A stretch of 64,000 nucleotides of DNA. It comes from UBA8389 sp942493385. Its GTDB lineage: Bacteria; Bacteroidota; Bacteroidia; Bacteroidales; UBA1402. Every line of letters starts with the position of its first letter. Position 1 is the first letter of the stretch. Positions 33,814 through 42,718 of the stretch are shown one piece after another. Where the stretch lies: contig OW818699.1 in NCBI GenBank assembly GCA_942493385.1, positions 3,534,001 through 3,598,000 on the forward strand, given 5' to 3'. The position numbers and the translations under genes are program-made. The notes beneath the pieces are model-generated. The model worked only from the letters and a program-made list of their open reading frames with translations. It was not told the DNA's origin and did not search any database.

Positions 33814-34992
33814 TCAATGCAACACCTGACGGGTGTACGACTTCCGGCGATAAAACATTCTATCGAAGCGAAGGAGCAACACATAACAGGGCAGAAAGAG
33901 GTCGAATAGCAGGATGGATAGATAAAACCGCTTGTCGTTCAGCGTTTTGGAAACACGATTAATCACCACCATTTGAACGATGAATCGGAGCAGAAACAGA
34001 ACTCCATCCACGATCAGCATGGGCAAATTCCAGTTGATCAGGCCAAAAACCAGTAGGGTGATGAACAAAGCATAGAACGCATAGCGGGAAAAAATCTCCA
34101 AGCTTGTGCGGAATTTTGCCATCGGTTTGTAATAGGAAGAAGTGTAAATCTGGTTGATCCGGGCTTCCTTCCAATGTGATTTGGCGTCTTCGGTGACAAT
34201 GTTCATCACGGCAGCGGGGGAAACTTCCACACGGGTGTTTTTACCCTTTGCCACGTCAGAAATGAATAGATCGTCCTCGCCTGAAAACAAGTTCAAATGT
34301 GAAGCAAATCCTTTTTGGTTGAAGAACAGCTCTTTGCGATACGCCAGGTTTTTACCGACGCCCATGTACGGTCTTTTGGAAGCAGCCAGTCCGAGGTAAC
34401 GCATGCCTTGAAACAGGTTGTCGTATGCGATGAGTTTCTTGAAAACACCTTTGATGGATTCGTAGCGGCTGTAGGATAAGACCACGGAGGTCTTGGACGT
34501 GAATTGCTGCATCATGGATGCTATCCAATGCGGTCCGGACGGCAGGCAGTTTGCTTCGGTAAAAAGTAGAAAGTCGTATTTCGCAGCCTTAATGCCTACA
34601 GTGAGGGCCATTTTCTTGGTGCTGATGCTTTGCACGCCAGGCGGAACAAAAGTGTGATACAAGTGCGGGTATTGAAGGGCCAGTTTTTTGAGCACTTCAT
34701 CCGTGTCGTCGGAGGAGGCATCGTTGACCACCACCACTTGAAATTCCGGATATTCCTGTTCTAGGATGAGCGGCAGTTGTCTGGCCAAAATCGCTTCTTG
34801 GTCGCGGGTGGTAATGATAATGGTTACAGGAGGTTGCTCTCCGGCAAGTTTCATTTTACCGGTATTGACCCGTTTTGCAAAACGGGGAACGCCGTTGAAG
34901 AAAAATAGGTAGAAATACAGCTGAATGAGCAGGAACAATCCGATTGCGGATGTCAGAATCCATTCAGTGACAGACCATTGAAACCATTCCAT
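33814..34992 (-). CDS. Membrane glycosyltransferase, family 2
   Basis: 392 residues. One N-terminal membrane helix (~10-32), then a GT2 domain (~50-270: PVTIIITTRDQEAIL, VVVNDASSDDTDEVL, FTEANCLPSG as the D-x-D-like site, GEDDLFISDVAKG), and three C-terminal helices (~300-380). It would transfer a sugar from a nucleotide- or lipid-linked donor on the cytoplasmic face. The acceptor is unknown. It starts 2 bases after lysA and ends 6 before pgeF, so its expression is linked to diaminopimelate synthesis, hinting at an envelope role. Confidence 0.87.
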   Translation of the reverse strand: MEWFQWSVTEWILTSAIGLFLLIQLYFYLFFFNGVPRFAKRVNTGKMKLAGEQPPVTIIITTRDQEAILARQLPLILEQEYPEFQVVVVNDASSDDTDEVLKKLALQYPHLYHTFVPPGVQSISTKKMALTVGIKAAKYDFLLFTEANCLPSGPHWIASMMQQFTSKTSVVLSYSRYESIKGVFKKLIAYDNLFQGMRYLGLAASKRPYMGVGKNLAYRKELFFNQKGFASHLNLFSGEDDLFISDVAKGKNTRVEVSPAAVMNIVTEDAKSHWKEARINQIYTSSYYKPMAKFRTSLEIFSRYAFYALFITLLVFGLINWNLPMLIVDGVLFLLRFIVQMVVINRVSKTLNDKRFYLSILLFDLFLPCYVLLLRFDRMFYRRKSYTRQVLH

Positions 34993-34994
34993 CT

Positions 34995-36155
34995 TTAAAT
35001 CAAATCAGAAAAATACGCTTTCGGCAACTTCCGCAAATTGTATTGCGAAGCCATAATCTCCCCATACGCACCGGCTGAACGCAAAGCAATCAAATCGCCG
35101 CGTTTCGATCCGTTCAGTTCCACATCCTTGCCAAAGCAGTCGGACGATTCACAAATGGGACCAACCACGTCGTATTTTTCAACAGGCGCATCCGAAGTAA
35201 TGTTTTCAATCTTGTGGTACGCCTGATAAAGGGCAGGACGAATCAGCTCAGTGAAACCGGCATCGACCACGGCAAAGTTCTTTTTAACGCCTTCTTTGAT
35301 GTATAACACCTTTGTAATCAGGTTGCCACATTGACCGGTGATGGAACGACCCGGCTCGAAATGCAGGGTTTGTCCGTCGCGGAGTTTGAGCATGCTTTTG
35401 AAGGTTTTGAAATAGCCTGCGAAATCGGAAATCGGATTTCTGGTGGGATAATGGTAATCAATGCCCAAGCCACCACCAACGTTGATGTGTTCCAACGTGA
35501 TGTTGCGTTTGGCCAGCTGGTCTTGAAGTTCGTTCACCCGACTGCAAAGGCCGGCGAAGTTGTTCAATTCCAAAATCTGGGAACCGATGTGGAAATGGAT
35601 GCCAATGAGCTTGATGTTCTTGGCTTTGATAGCCACGTCCACCACTTTGTCGAAATCACAAAGGGCAATGCCGAACTTATTTTCTTCCTTGCCGGTAGTA
35701 ATATAATGGTGGGTATCCGCCTGCACGTTCGGATTGATCCGAAGGGCGATTCGAGCCACTTTGCCCTGAGCTTCAGCCAGTTCATTGATGACTTCAAGTT
35801 CAGGAATGGATTCCACGTTGAAGCAGAAAATATCGTGTTCTAGACCGAAATTGATTTCCCAATCGGCTTTGCCCACACCAGCAAAAACCACTCTGGAGGC
35901 AGGGAATCCGGCTTCCAGGGCTGCACGAACTTCGCCACCGCTTACGCAGTCGGCACCCAATCCGTAGCTGTTGATGATGTTCAGAATCCGTGCGTTGGCA
36001 TTGGATTTAAGCGCATAATGCACGTGAAAATCGTACTTGCCGGCTTCGGAAGTAACCGTTTGAAGCGTGCGGTGCAACACTTCGGTATCGTAATAATAAT
36101 ATGGTGTTTCCAATTGGGCGAGTTTCGCCACAGGGAACGTTCCTTTTTGATCCAT
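34995..36155 (-). CDS. lysA: Diaminopimelate decarboxylase
   Basis: 386 residues, the normal length. PLP-dependent alanine racemase-like fold: the PLP lysine in VHYALKSNANARIL, HFHIGSQI, phosphate-binding GGGLGIDYHYP, substrate-binding FEPGRSITGQ and CESSDCFGKD at the dimer active site. It converts meso-diaminopimelate to L-lysine in the cytoplasm. It lies 29 bases after lysC, so first and last steps of the lysine pathway are in one operon. Confidence 0.96.
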   Translation of the reverse strand: MDQKGTFPVAKLAQLETPYYYYDTEVLHRTLQTVTSEAGKYDFHVHYALKSNANARILNIINSYGLGADCVSGGEVRAALEAGFPASRVVFAGVGKADWEINFGLEHDIFCFNVESIPELEVINELAEAQGKVARIALRINPNVQADTHHYITTGKEENKFGIALCDFDKVVDVAIKAKNIKLIGIHFHIGSQILELNNFAGLCSRVNELQDQLAKRNITLEHINVGGGLGIDYHYPTRNPISDFAGYFKTFKSMLKLRDGQTLHFEPGRSITGQCGNLITKVLYIKEGVKKNFAVVDAGFTELIRPALYQAYHKIENITSDAPVEKYDVVGPICESSDCFGKDVELNGSKRGDLIALRSAGAYGEIMASQYNLRKLPKAYFSDLI

Positions 36156-36184
36156 AAGTAGTTAGGTGGTCGTAACGACCTGAA

Positions 36185-37501
36185 TTAATTGGTGAAAAGG
36201 TGATTACTCAGCGCCTGCATCGTCCGCTTCTTGTCGGCAGATTTCACGAGCAGTGAAATATTGTAATTGCTTCCTCCGTAGGAAATCATGCGTACAGGAA
36301 TGTCCTTGACCGCTTGCAGCACCAAGGTTGGGAACCCGATGTTCTCCATTTCCAGGTCGCCCACCACGCAGATGATGACCATGTCGGTATCCACGGTGAC
36401 GGTTCCGAATTTCTTCAGCTCATCGATGATTTCCTGCAGACTCTTGTTCTTATCGATGGTCAGTGAAACGCCCACTTCGGAGGTGGCAACCATATCGATC
36501 GGAGTCTGGTAGCTTTCAAATATTTCAAAGATTTTACGAAGGAAACCATAAGCCAACAGCATGCGACCGGATTTGATCTTGATGGCGGTGATGCCGTCTT
36601 TGGCAGCCACAGCTTTGATCTTGCTCTTCTCAGTCTTGTTGGAAATCAACGTGCCAAAGGCTTCTGGCTGAAGGGTATTCAACAGTCGAACCGGTATGTT
36701 GGCTAGCTTGGCTGGCAGAATGCAGGTCGGGTGCAAAATCTTGGCTCCGAAATAAGCCAATTCAGCAGCTTCTTCAAAATGTAAGTGCGATACGGGTGCC
36801 GTCTTGTCTACGATGCGGGGATCGTTGTTGTGCATGCCGTCAATGTCGGTCCAAATTTGGATTTCCTCAGCTTTGATGGCTGCGCCTACGATGGAGGCTG
36901 AATAGTCGCTTCCGCCACGTTGCAAGTTGTCAATTTCACCATAAGCGTTCAAACAAATGAAGCCTTGGGTGATGAAAATATCGGCATCCGGGTATTTGGC
37001 CAATTGTTTAGCCAGGTTTTCCTTGATGTAATCGGTATCGGGTTCGCCGTTCTTATCCACGCGCATGTATTCAAGAGCGGGCAGCAACACGGCTTTCACA
37101 CCTTGTTCCAGCAGGTAATTGGTGAACATGTTGGTGGATAGCAATTCGCCCTGAGCCAATACCACTTTTTCTTCAAAAAGGGTGAACAGGTTGCCGGTGA
37201 AATTGCGAATATGATCGAAATGTGCATCGACTATTTCTTTGGCTTTTGCCTTGAACTCCGCCGTAGCATACAGTTCGTCAATGACACCTTCGTATTTGAG
37301 GGACAGCTTATTGATGGTTTCGTTAGCTGCATCCGGATTGCGTTTATACAGGTATTCCGAGATTTCCACCAACGTGTTGGTTGTTCCAGACATAGCCGAC
37401 AGGACCACGATTTTCTTCTGACCGTCGAGGATGAGATTGGATACTTCTTTCATTCTTTGGGCGGAACCCACGGAAGTACCACCAAACTTCAGCACTTTCA
37501 T
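36185..37501 (-). CDS. lysC: Aspartate kinase, monofunctional
   Basis: 438 residues from the ATG at 37501, which begins MKVLKFGGTSVGSAQRM (the kinase Lys loop) and lies ~30 bases after a -7 box. The amino-acid kinase domain shows QGFICLNAYGEIDNLQRGGSD and WTDIDGMHNNDPRIV, and two C-terminal ACT domains (~300-438) include TSEVGVSLTID, suggesting feedback control by lysine or threonine. It phosphorylates aspartate for lysine, diaminopimelate, threonine and methionine synthesis. First gene of lysC-lysA-GT2-pgeF. Confidence 0.95.
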   Translation of the reverse strand: MKVLKFGGTSVGSAQRMKEVSNLILDGQKKIVVLSAMSGTTNTLVEISEYLYKRNPDAANETINKLSLKYEGVIDELYATAEFKAKAKEIVDAHFDHIRNFTGNLFTLFEEKVVLAQGELLSTNMFTNYLLEQGVKAVLLPALEYMRVDKNGEPDTDYIKENLAKQLAKYPDADIFITQGFICLNAYGEIDNLQRGGSDYSASIVGAAIKAEEIQIWTDIDGMHNNDPRIVDKTAPVSHLHFEEAAELAYFGAKILHPTCILPAKLANIPVRLLNTLQPEAFGTLISNKTEKSKIKAVAAKDGITAIKIKSGRMLLAYGFLRKIFEIFESYQTPIDMVATSEVGVSLTIDKNKSLQEIIDELKKFGTVTVDTDMVIICVVGDLEMENIGFPTLVLQAVKDIPVRMISYGGSNYNISLLVKSADKKRTMQALSNHLFTN

Positions 37502-37537
37502 TTTCGTATAGTTTTTTGAGGTTTCTAAAAAGCGTTG

Positions 37538-37545
37538 CAAAGTTA
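37538..37545 (-). promoter_or_regulatory. -7 promoter box for lysC
   Basis: On the minus strand TAACTTTG matches TAnnTTTG, 36 bases before the lysC start. It fixes the start at 37501, because the longer reading frame would begin upstream of the transcript. It sits in the 51-base gap after ftsE. Confidence 0.6.
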
Positions 37546-37552
37546 CGATATT

Positions 37553-38221
37553 TTATTCAATCAACCGACCGTTGTCGCATTTGAGAACGCGGCCGGGATA
37601 GCTTTGTATGAGGTTGATGTTGTGGGTGCTCATCACCACCGTAGTACCCGATTCCTGAATGGTATGCAGGAGTTCAACGATGGAAGCGCCGGTTTCGGGG
37701 TCAAGGTTTCCAGTGGGTTCGTCCGCCAAGATGATGTCGGGAGAATTCAGAAGTGCGCGGGCCATGACGATGCGTTGTTGTTCGCCGCCTGAGAGTTCGT
37801 GCGGCATTTTCAGACCTTTTCCGCTCATGCCCACGTGGCGGAGCACGTCGCTGATGCGGTCTTGGATTTCGGCTTTGTCTTTCCAGCCGGTGGCTTGAAG
37901 GACGAATTGCAGGTTGGCGTCTACGGTTCGGTCACTGAGCAATTGAAAATCCTGGAACACGATGCCGATGCGGCGACGGAGCTCGGGAACATCGTTCAGA
38001 TGCATGTCGGAGAGGTCGTACTCAAAGATGGTGGCGCTGCCTTCGGTCACTGGAAGGTCGTGGTACAAGGTTTTGAGCAGGCTGCTCTTGCCCGAACCAA
38101 CCCGACCGTTGATGTACACGAATTCACCTCGGTGCACTTCGAAGGTAACATTTTCCAGAATGTTCTGGTCGTCGTGGCTTACGGTGACATCCACGTATTT
38201 GATCAATACATCGTCTTCCAT
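37553..38221 (-). CDS. ftsE: FtsE-like ABC transporter ATPase
   Basis: 222 residues, a single ABC domain: Walker A GRVGSGKSS, Q-loop GIVFQDFQLL, signature LSGGEQQR, Walker B IILADEPTG, H-loop STHN. Length and the DFQLLSDRTV region fit FtsE, the cytoplasmic ATPase that with FtsX activates cell-wall hydrolases at division. No ftsX is adjacent; in Bacteroidota it is often encoded elsewhere. Its start shares base 38221 with the hisIE stop codon, so it is translated as part of the his operon. LolD-type function cannot be excluded by sequence alone. Confidence 0.85.
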   Translation of the reverse strand: MEDDVLIKYVDVTVSHDDQNILENVTFEVHRGEFVYINGRVGSGKSSLLKTLYHDLPVTEGSATIFEYDLSDMHLNDVPELRRRIGIVFQDFQLLSDRTVDANLQFVLQATGWKDKAEIQDRISDVLRHVGMSGKGLKMPHELSGGEQQRIVMARALLNSPDIILADEPTGNLDPETGASIVELLHTIQESGTTVVMSTHNINLIQSYPGRVLKCDNGRLIE

Positions 38222-38817
38222 TATTTATGTCTCTTTTTAAGTTCAAGTCCTAAGTCGTCCAGGCGGTAGCCTTTGCTGGTGAGCAGTACGATGAGGTGGT
38301 ACACCAAATCGGAAGCCTCGTACAGGAAGCCTTCTTCGGTGCCGTTGGTGGCTTCGATGACAGTTTCGACCGCTTCCTCACCCACTTTTTGAGCCATGCG
38401 GTTCACACCGCTTTTAAATAAGGAGGTGGTGTAAGAACCCTCGGGCATAGCTTTATAGCGTTCATCGATAAAGTCTTGCAAGTATTTCAAGAATGCGAAG
38501 CCGTCTGGTTTGTTGTCGTCGTTGAAGCAAGTGTCCCAGCCTTCGTGGCAAACGGGGCCGACCGGATTGGCTTGAATGAGCAGCGTATCCTTGTCGCAGT
38601 CTTCCTTGATGGAAACCACGTTTAGGAAGTTGCCGCTTTCTTCGCCCTTGGTCCAAAGCCGGTTTTTGGTTCGGCTGAAAAAGGTGACTTGGCCTATTTC
38701 GATGGTTTTGGCCAGTGCTTCTTCGTTCATGAAGCCCAGCATGAGGACTTTGCCTGATACGGCATCCTGAATGATGGCTGGAACAAGTCCGTTAAGTTTG
38801 CTGAAATCTAAATCCAT
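38221..38817 (-). CDS. hisIE: Bifunctional phosphoribosyl-AMP cyclohydrolase / phosphoribosyl-ATP diphosphatase
   Basis: 198 residues. HisI half (~1-105) with zinc/active-site motifs TKGEESGNFLNV, DCDKDTLL and GPVCHEGWDTCF; HisE half (~110-198) with GVNRMAQKVGEEAVETVIEA and ASDLVYHLIVLL. It catalyses steps two and three of histidine synthesis. The fusion is usual in Bacteroidota. It follows hisF by 4 bases. Confidence 0.97.
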   Translation of the reverse strand: MDLDFSKLNGLVPAIIQDAVSGKVLMLGFMNEEALAKTIEIGQVTFFSRTKNRLWTKGEESGNFLNVVSIKEDCDKDTLLIQANPVGPVCHEGWDTCFNDDNKPDGFAFLKYLQDFIDERYKAMPEGSYTTSLFKSGVNRMAQKVGEEAVETVIEATNGTEEGFLYEASDLVYHLIVLLTSKGYRLDDLGLELKKRHK

Positions 38818-38821
38818 ATTG

Positions 38822-39577
38822 TTATCGTATTACTATACCTTCGTTTTTTAAATAGCTTTTCAAATCGGGGATGGTCATCTCTCCGAAGTGGAACACACTG
38901 GCTGCCAGTGCTGCATCGGCCTTCCCAAGGGTGAACGCATCTCGAAAATGCGACATCTCGCCTGCACCGCCAGAAGCGATGATGGGGATGGACAGGCTTT
39001 CGGCCAGTCTGGCCAGTGCTTCGTTGGCGTAACCGGTCTTCACGCCATCGTGCGACATGCTGGTGAAAAGAATTTCGCCTGCGCCGCGTTCTTGAGCTTC
39101 CTTTGCCCACTTGAACAGGGTGTATTCAGTCGGAATGCGGCCTCCGTTGAGGTAACAAACCCATTCGCCGTTGGCTTCCAGCTTGGCATCGATGGCCACT
39201 ACGCAGACCTGCGCCCCGAAGTTGCGGGAAATCTCGTCGATGAGCTTTGGGTTGCGAATGGCGGCCGAATTGATGGAGACCTTGTCGGCACCAGCGTTCA
39301 GCATTTTGTCCACGTCCTTGAGTTCGTTGATGCCACCGCCTACGGTAAAGGGTATGCTTACTTTGGCAGCCACGCGCTTGACCATGTCGGTGAAGGTCTT
39401 GCGGCCTTCGTGCGATGCGGTGATGTCCAAGTAAACCAGTTCGTCAGCGCCCTGACGACTGTATTCCGCACCCAATTCGACGGGATCGCCGGCTTGACGG
39501 AAGTTTACAAAGTTAATGCCTTTTACGGTTTCTCCGTCTTTGACATCGAGGCAGGGGACAATTCTTTTTGCGAGCAT
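38822..39577 (-). CDS. hisF: Imidazole glycerol phosphate synthase, cyclase subunit
   Basis: 251 residues, a half-repeat TIM barrel. The two catalytic aspartates lie in IVPCLDVKDGETVKG and VVAIDAKLEANG; phosphate loops are TVGGGI and ASGGAGEMSHF. It uses ammonia from HisH to form imidazole glycerol phosphate and AICAR. Spaced 7 bases from hisA, within the his operon. Confidence 0.97.
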   Translation of the reverse strand: MLAKRIVPCLDVKDGETVKGINFVNFRQAGDPVELGAEYSRQGADELVYLDITASHEGRKTFTDMVKRVAAKVSIPFTVGGGINELKDVDKMLNAGADKVSINSAAIRNPKLIDEISRNFGAQVCVVAIDAKLEANGEWVCYLNGGRIPTEYTLFKWAKEAQERGAGEILFTSMSHDGVKTGYANEALARLAESLSIPIIASGGAGEMSHFRDAFTLGKADAALAASVFHFGEMTIPDLKSYLKNEGIVIR

Positions 39578-39584
39578 CTTCGTA

Positions 39585-40304
39585 TTAATTCAAAAAGGGT
39601 GCGAGGTCCTTCAGTGCGATTCGACCTTCGTAAATGGCTTTGCCGAATATGACAGCAGGCAAGCCAGCTTCGGCCAGCAGTTCCAAGTCTTCCATACTGC
39701 TCACGCCACCGCTGGCAACGAGATACATTTTAGGGAAAGCTTGAAGTATTTTTTTATACAGCTCCACCGAGGCACCCTGCAACATGCCATCTTTCGCGAT
39801 GTCGGTGCAGATGACTTTGGTGATGCCTTTGGCGGTGTAATTTTCTAAAAAAGGCAAAAGTTTTAGATCTGTATCTTCCGTCCAACCCGTCACCGCAATT
39901 TTTTCATCCTTAACATCGGCACCCAAAATTATTTTCGAAGCCCCGAATTTGGCAATCCACGATTCGAAAACCTCTGGCGATTTGACAGCAATGCTGCCAC
40001 CAGTAATCATCCGCGCGCCACATTCGAAAGCGATGCGCAAATCGTCGTCCGTTTTTAAGCCTCCGCCAAAATCGATGATGAGTTTGGTTTTCGTGGCAAT
40101 CGTTTCCAGTACTTTGTGGTTCACAATGTGATGTGCCTTGGCACCATCAAGGTCAACCAAATGCAAGCGCGTGATGCCATGGTCCTCGAACATCTTGGCC
40201 ACTTCGAGCGGGTTTTCGTTGTACACGATTTTGCGGTCGTAATCGCCTTGCGAAAGGCGAACGCACTTCCCATCGATGAGGTCTATGGCAGGAATGATGT
40301 CCAT
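39585..40304 (-). CDS. hisA: ProFAR isomerase
   Basis: 239 residues, TIM barrel. Begins IPAIDLIDGKCVRLSQGDY with the first catalytic Asp, and carries VICTDIAKDGMLQG with the second; phosphate sites at DFGGGLKT and ASGGVSSMEDL. It isomerises ProFAR to PRFAR, the substrate of HisF-HisH. One-base overlap with hisH. Confidence 0.97.
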   Translation of the reverse strand: MDIIPAIDLIDGKCVRLSQGDYDRKIVYNENPLEVAKMFEDHGITRLHLVDLDGAKAHHIVNHKVLETIATKTKLIIDFGGGLKTDDDLRIAFECGARMITGGSIAVKSPEVFESWIAKFGASKIILGADVKDEKIAVTGWTEDTDLKLLPFLENYTAKGITKVICTDIAKDGMLQGASVELYKKILQAFPKMYLVASGGVSSMEDLELLAEAGLPAVIFGKAIYEGRIALKDLAPFLN

Positions 40305-40897
40305 CAGCGGATTTCTATGAAGTTTTTGAGAATGCGCTCTCCCAGATCGCCGCTTTTTTCAGGGTGGAACTGGGTGGCGTAGAAATTGTCGCGGTGCAAG
40401 GCAGCGCTGTAAGGTTGCAGGTAATCGGTCGTCGCAATGGTTTGGGCACAGTGTTCAGCATAGAAACTGTGTACGTAATAGACGTACTGATTCTCCATTT
40501 CGGGAGAGAAAAGACTGGTCTTCAGGTCGGTAATGGTATTCCATCCCATCTGTGGAACTTTGTCCAAAGGGTTGTTGGAGATGAACCGCTTCACTTCCGT
40601 GTCGAAAATTCCTAGGCATTTGGCATTGCCTTCCTCCGAACTGCGACACATCAGCTGTAGGCCGATGCAAATGCCTAAAGTCGGTTGTTTCAAATCGGTA
40701 ATGAGTTGATCCAGTTTGTGTTCCCTAAGGTAAGCCATCGTGGAGGAAGCCTCTCCCACTCCGGGAAAGATCACTTTGTCGGCTGCTAATATCCGCTCCT
40801 TGTCGTCGGTGACAAGTGGCTCGATTCCGATGCGGCGCAGGGCGTGCACGACGGAATAGATGTTGCCGGCATTGTATTTGATAATGGTGACTTCCAT
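40304..40897 (-). CDS. hisH: Imidazole glycerol phosphate synthase, glutaminase subunit
   Basis: 197 residues, class I glutamine amidotransferase. The catalytic Cys is in TLGICIGLQLM and the His-Glu pair in ATQFHPEKSGDLG. VIFPGVGEASSTM is the oxyanion-side loop. It supplies ammonia to HisF. First of the four clustered his genes, 27 bases after purU; hisG, hisD, hisC and hisB are not in the window. Confidence 0.97.
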   Translation of the reverse strand: MEVTIIKYNAGNIYSVVHALRRIGIEPLVTDDKERILAADKVIFPGVGEASSTMAYLREHKLDQLITDLKQPTLGICIGLQLMCRSSEEGNAKCLGIFDTEVKRFISNNPLDKVPQMGWNTITDLKTSLFSPEMENQYVYYVHSFYAEHCAQTIATTDYLQPYSAALHRDNFYATQFHPEKSGDLGERILKNFIEIR

Positions 40898-40924
40898 TTT
40901 ATTTACTGTCGTATGAACGAGGCC

Positions 40925-41800
40925 CTAATTAAAAACAACCGTTCGGTTCTGATACACCAATATTTTGCGTTCGATGTGCTTTTCCACCGCTCTTGACAAG
41001 ACAATCTTTTCGATGTCTTGTCCGCGATGCACCAGCATTTCGACGGTATCTTTGTGCGAGATGCGCGCCACATCCTGTTCGATGATGGGGCCGGCGTCCA
41101 AGTCGGCCGTCACGTAATGGCTGGTAGCCCCAATAATCTTCACACCCCGCTCGTAGGCTGCATGATATGGTTTCGCGCCTATAAATGCAGGCAGGGTCGA
41201 GTGGTGAATGTTGATGATCCGGTTCGGGTAACACGCCACGAAATCGTCCGAAATAATCTGCATGTACCGCGCCAACACAATGAAATTCACACCGTATGAA
41301 GCCAATAATTCGAGTTCACGCACTTCCTGCTGCTCCTTGTTGTCCTTCGTAATGGGAAAATGGTGGAAGGGAATGCCAAAATGGCCGGCAATTTCACCCA
41401 AATCCTCATGATTGCTTATGATGCAAGGTATTTCCACGTTCCAATCGCCTGAGCTGTAATGCGCCAGCAAGTCGAACAAGCAATGCGACATCTTGGAAAC
41501 AAAAATGGCCATCTTCGGTTTCTGGTCGCCGAAATAGAGGCGAAAGTTCATCTGATATTTCTGCGCATAAAGCGTATTGAAAAATTCCTCGATTTTTTCG
41601 GTCGGAATAGTGAATTGTTCCAGTTCCCATTCCACCCTCATAAAAAACACGCCGGCCTTGCGGTCCACATGCTGGTCGAGGTAAATGATGTTCCCTTTAT
41701 TGACGTTGATGAAGTCGGTCACGGCGGCCAGAATGCCTTTTTGGTCGGGGCAATGGATCAATAAAATGGCCGTGGTGTCGAGGTGTCTTAAACTTGTCAT
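40925..41800 (-). CDS. purU: Formyltetrahydrofolate deformylase
   Basis: 291 residues. N-terminal ACT domain (~8-90: LIHCPDQKGILAAVTDFI) and C-terminal formyltransferase-like domain with VLARYMQIIS, NIHHSTLPAFIGAKPYH and the catalytic Asp in TADLDAGPIIEQD. It hydrolyses 10-formyl-THF to formate and THF, balancing one-carbon pools. It is upstream of hisH with its own promoter box. AICAR made by HisF-HisH needs 10-formyl-THF, so the linkage is metabolically sensible. Confidence 0.94.
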   Translation of the reverse strand: MTSLRHLDTTAILLIHCPDQKGILAAVTDFINVNKGNIIYLDQHVDRKAGVFFMRVEWELEQFTIPTEKIEEFFNTLYAQKYQMNFRLYFGDQKPKMAIFVSKMSHCLFDLLAHYSSGDWNVEIPCIISNHEDLGEIAGHFGIPFHHFPITKDNKEQQEVRELELLASYGVNFIVLARYMQIISDDFVACYPNRIINIHHSTLPAFIGAKPYHAAYERGVKIIGATSHYVTADLDAGPIIEQDVARISHKDTVEMLVHRGQDIEKIVLSRAVEKHIERKILVYQNRTVVFN

Positions 41801-41822
41801 GTTTCAATCGTTGTTTAAGCTG

Positions 41823-41830
41823 CAAAATTA
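41823..41830 (-). promoter_or_regulatory. -7 promoter box for purU and probably the his genes
   Basis: On the minus strand TAATTTTG matches TAnnTTTG, 22 bases before the purU start at 41800. With only a 27-base gap to hisH, it may drive purU-hisHAF-IE-ftsE as one transcript. Confidence 0.6.
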
Positions 41831-41975
41831 ACAAAAAACTGCTGTCTAACCGCAGGTTACCGCTAAAATCCTGAGCAAATTGCCTCTTTTAATGAATTTT
41901 ACTGCATCGATTTCACCTGAATCCAAACTAAAGTGCATTTTTACCAATATTTATTGTTTTTTCTATTTTTTACTC

Positions 41976-41983
41976 TATTTTTG
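41976..41983 (+). promoter_or_regulatory. -7 promoter box for the Crp/Fnr regulator
   Basis: TATTTTTG matches TAnnTTTG, 30 bases before the start at 42014. The 213-base purU/crp gap is otherwise AT-rich without a clear operator. Confidence 0.55.
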
Positions 41984-42013
41984 CGTTGTACAAGTATGTT
42001 TTATAACAAGTAA

Positions 42014-42718
42014 ATGGTAAAAAGGCAGTCAATATCAGAAACCAGGGATCTGGAAAGTTTGACCGATATTTGGCAGGCACTGACACCGGACGAGCAGGAA
42101 TTTCTCAAGTCCAACTTCCAGGTACAGACCTTCAAAAAAAACGAAATCATTCATTATGAGGGAGATAAACCTACCCACATGATGAGCTTGGTACGTGGAA
42201 AAATTAAGATCTACAAAGAAGGAGTAGGTGGCCGAAACCAAATTGTACGCATTTTGCAGCCAATCAGCTACTTTGCCTATCGTGCCGTTTTTGCTGAAGG
42301 CAATTACAACACCAGCGCCTGTGCGTTTGAAACTTCTTCCATAGTACTGATTCCCAAAGAGGTGATGCTGAAATTGGTGCATCAGAACAATGCGCTCGCA
42401 TTTTTCTTTATTCAGCAATTGGCCGTTGACTTGGGCATTTCCGATGCCCGTCAAGTGAACCTCACCCAGAAGCACATTCGGGGACGTTTGGCTGAATCCT
42501 TGATATTCATGCGCGACAATTACGGTTTGGAAGAAGACGGTGCGACCATCAACGTGTATCTTTCCCGCGAGGACTTGGCCAACTTATCGAACATGACCAC
42601 TTCCAACGCCATCCGCACGCTTTCCATGTTCGTGTCCGAACGCGTCATTTCCATGGACGGACGTCGCATCAAGATTATCGACGAAGACAGACTTCGAAAA
42701 ATCAGCCGATTGGGCTGA
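42014..42718 (+). CDS. Crp/Fnr-family transcription regulator
   Basis: 234 residues. Cyclic-nucleotide-binding-like beta roll (~30-140: FKKNEIIHYEGDKPTHM, GRNQIVRILQPISYF), a dimerisation helix, and a C-terminal winged helix (~165-225: YLSREDLANLSNMTTSNAIRTLSMFVSERVI). No cysteine cluster typical of the iron-sulfur FNR class was seen at the N-terminus. The ligand is unknown. The last 17 bases overlap the convergent miaA gene. Confidence 0.9.
   Translation: MVKRQSISETRDLESLTDIWQALTPDEQEFLKSNFQVQTFKKNEIIHYEGDKPTHMMSLVRGKIKIYKEGVGGRNQIVRILQPISYFAYRAVFAEGNYNTSACAFETSSIVLIPKEVMLKLVHQNNALAFFFIQQLAVDLGISDARQVNLTQKHIRGRLAESLIFMRDNYGLEEDGATINVYLSREDLANLSNMTTSNAIRTLSMFVSERVISMDGRRIKIIDEDRLRKISRLG

Noticed and set aside
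35331..35843. Plus-strand frame inside lysA
   Set aside because: Antisense to conserved diaminopimelate decarboxylase motifs; composition is typical of a shadow frame.
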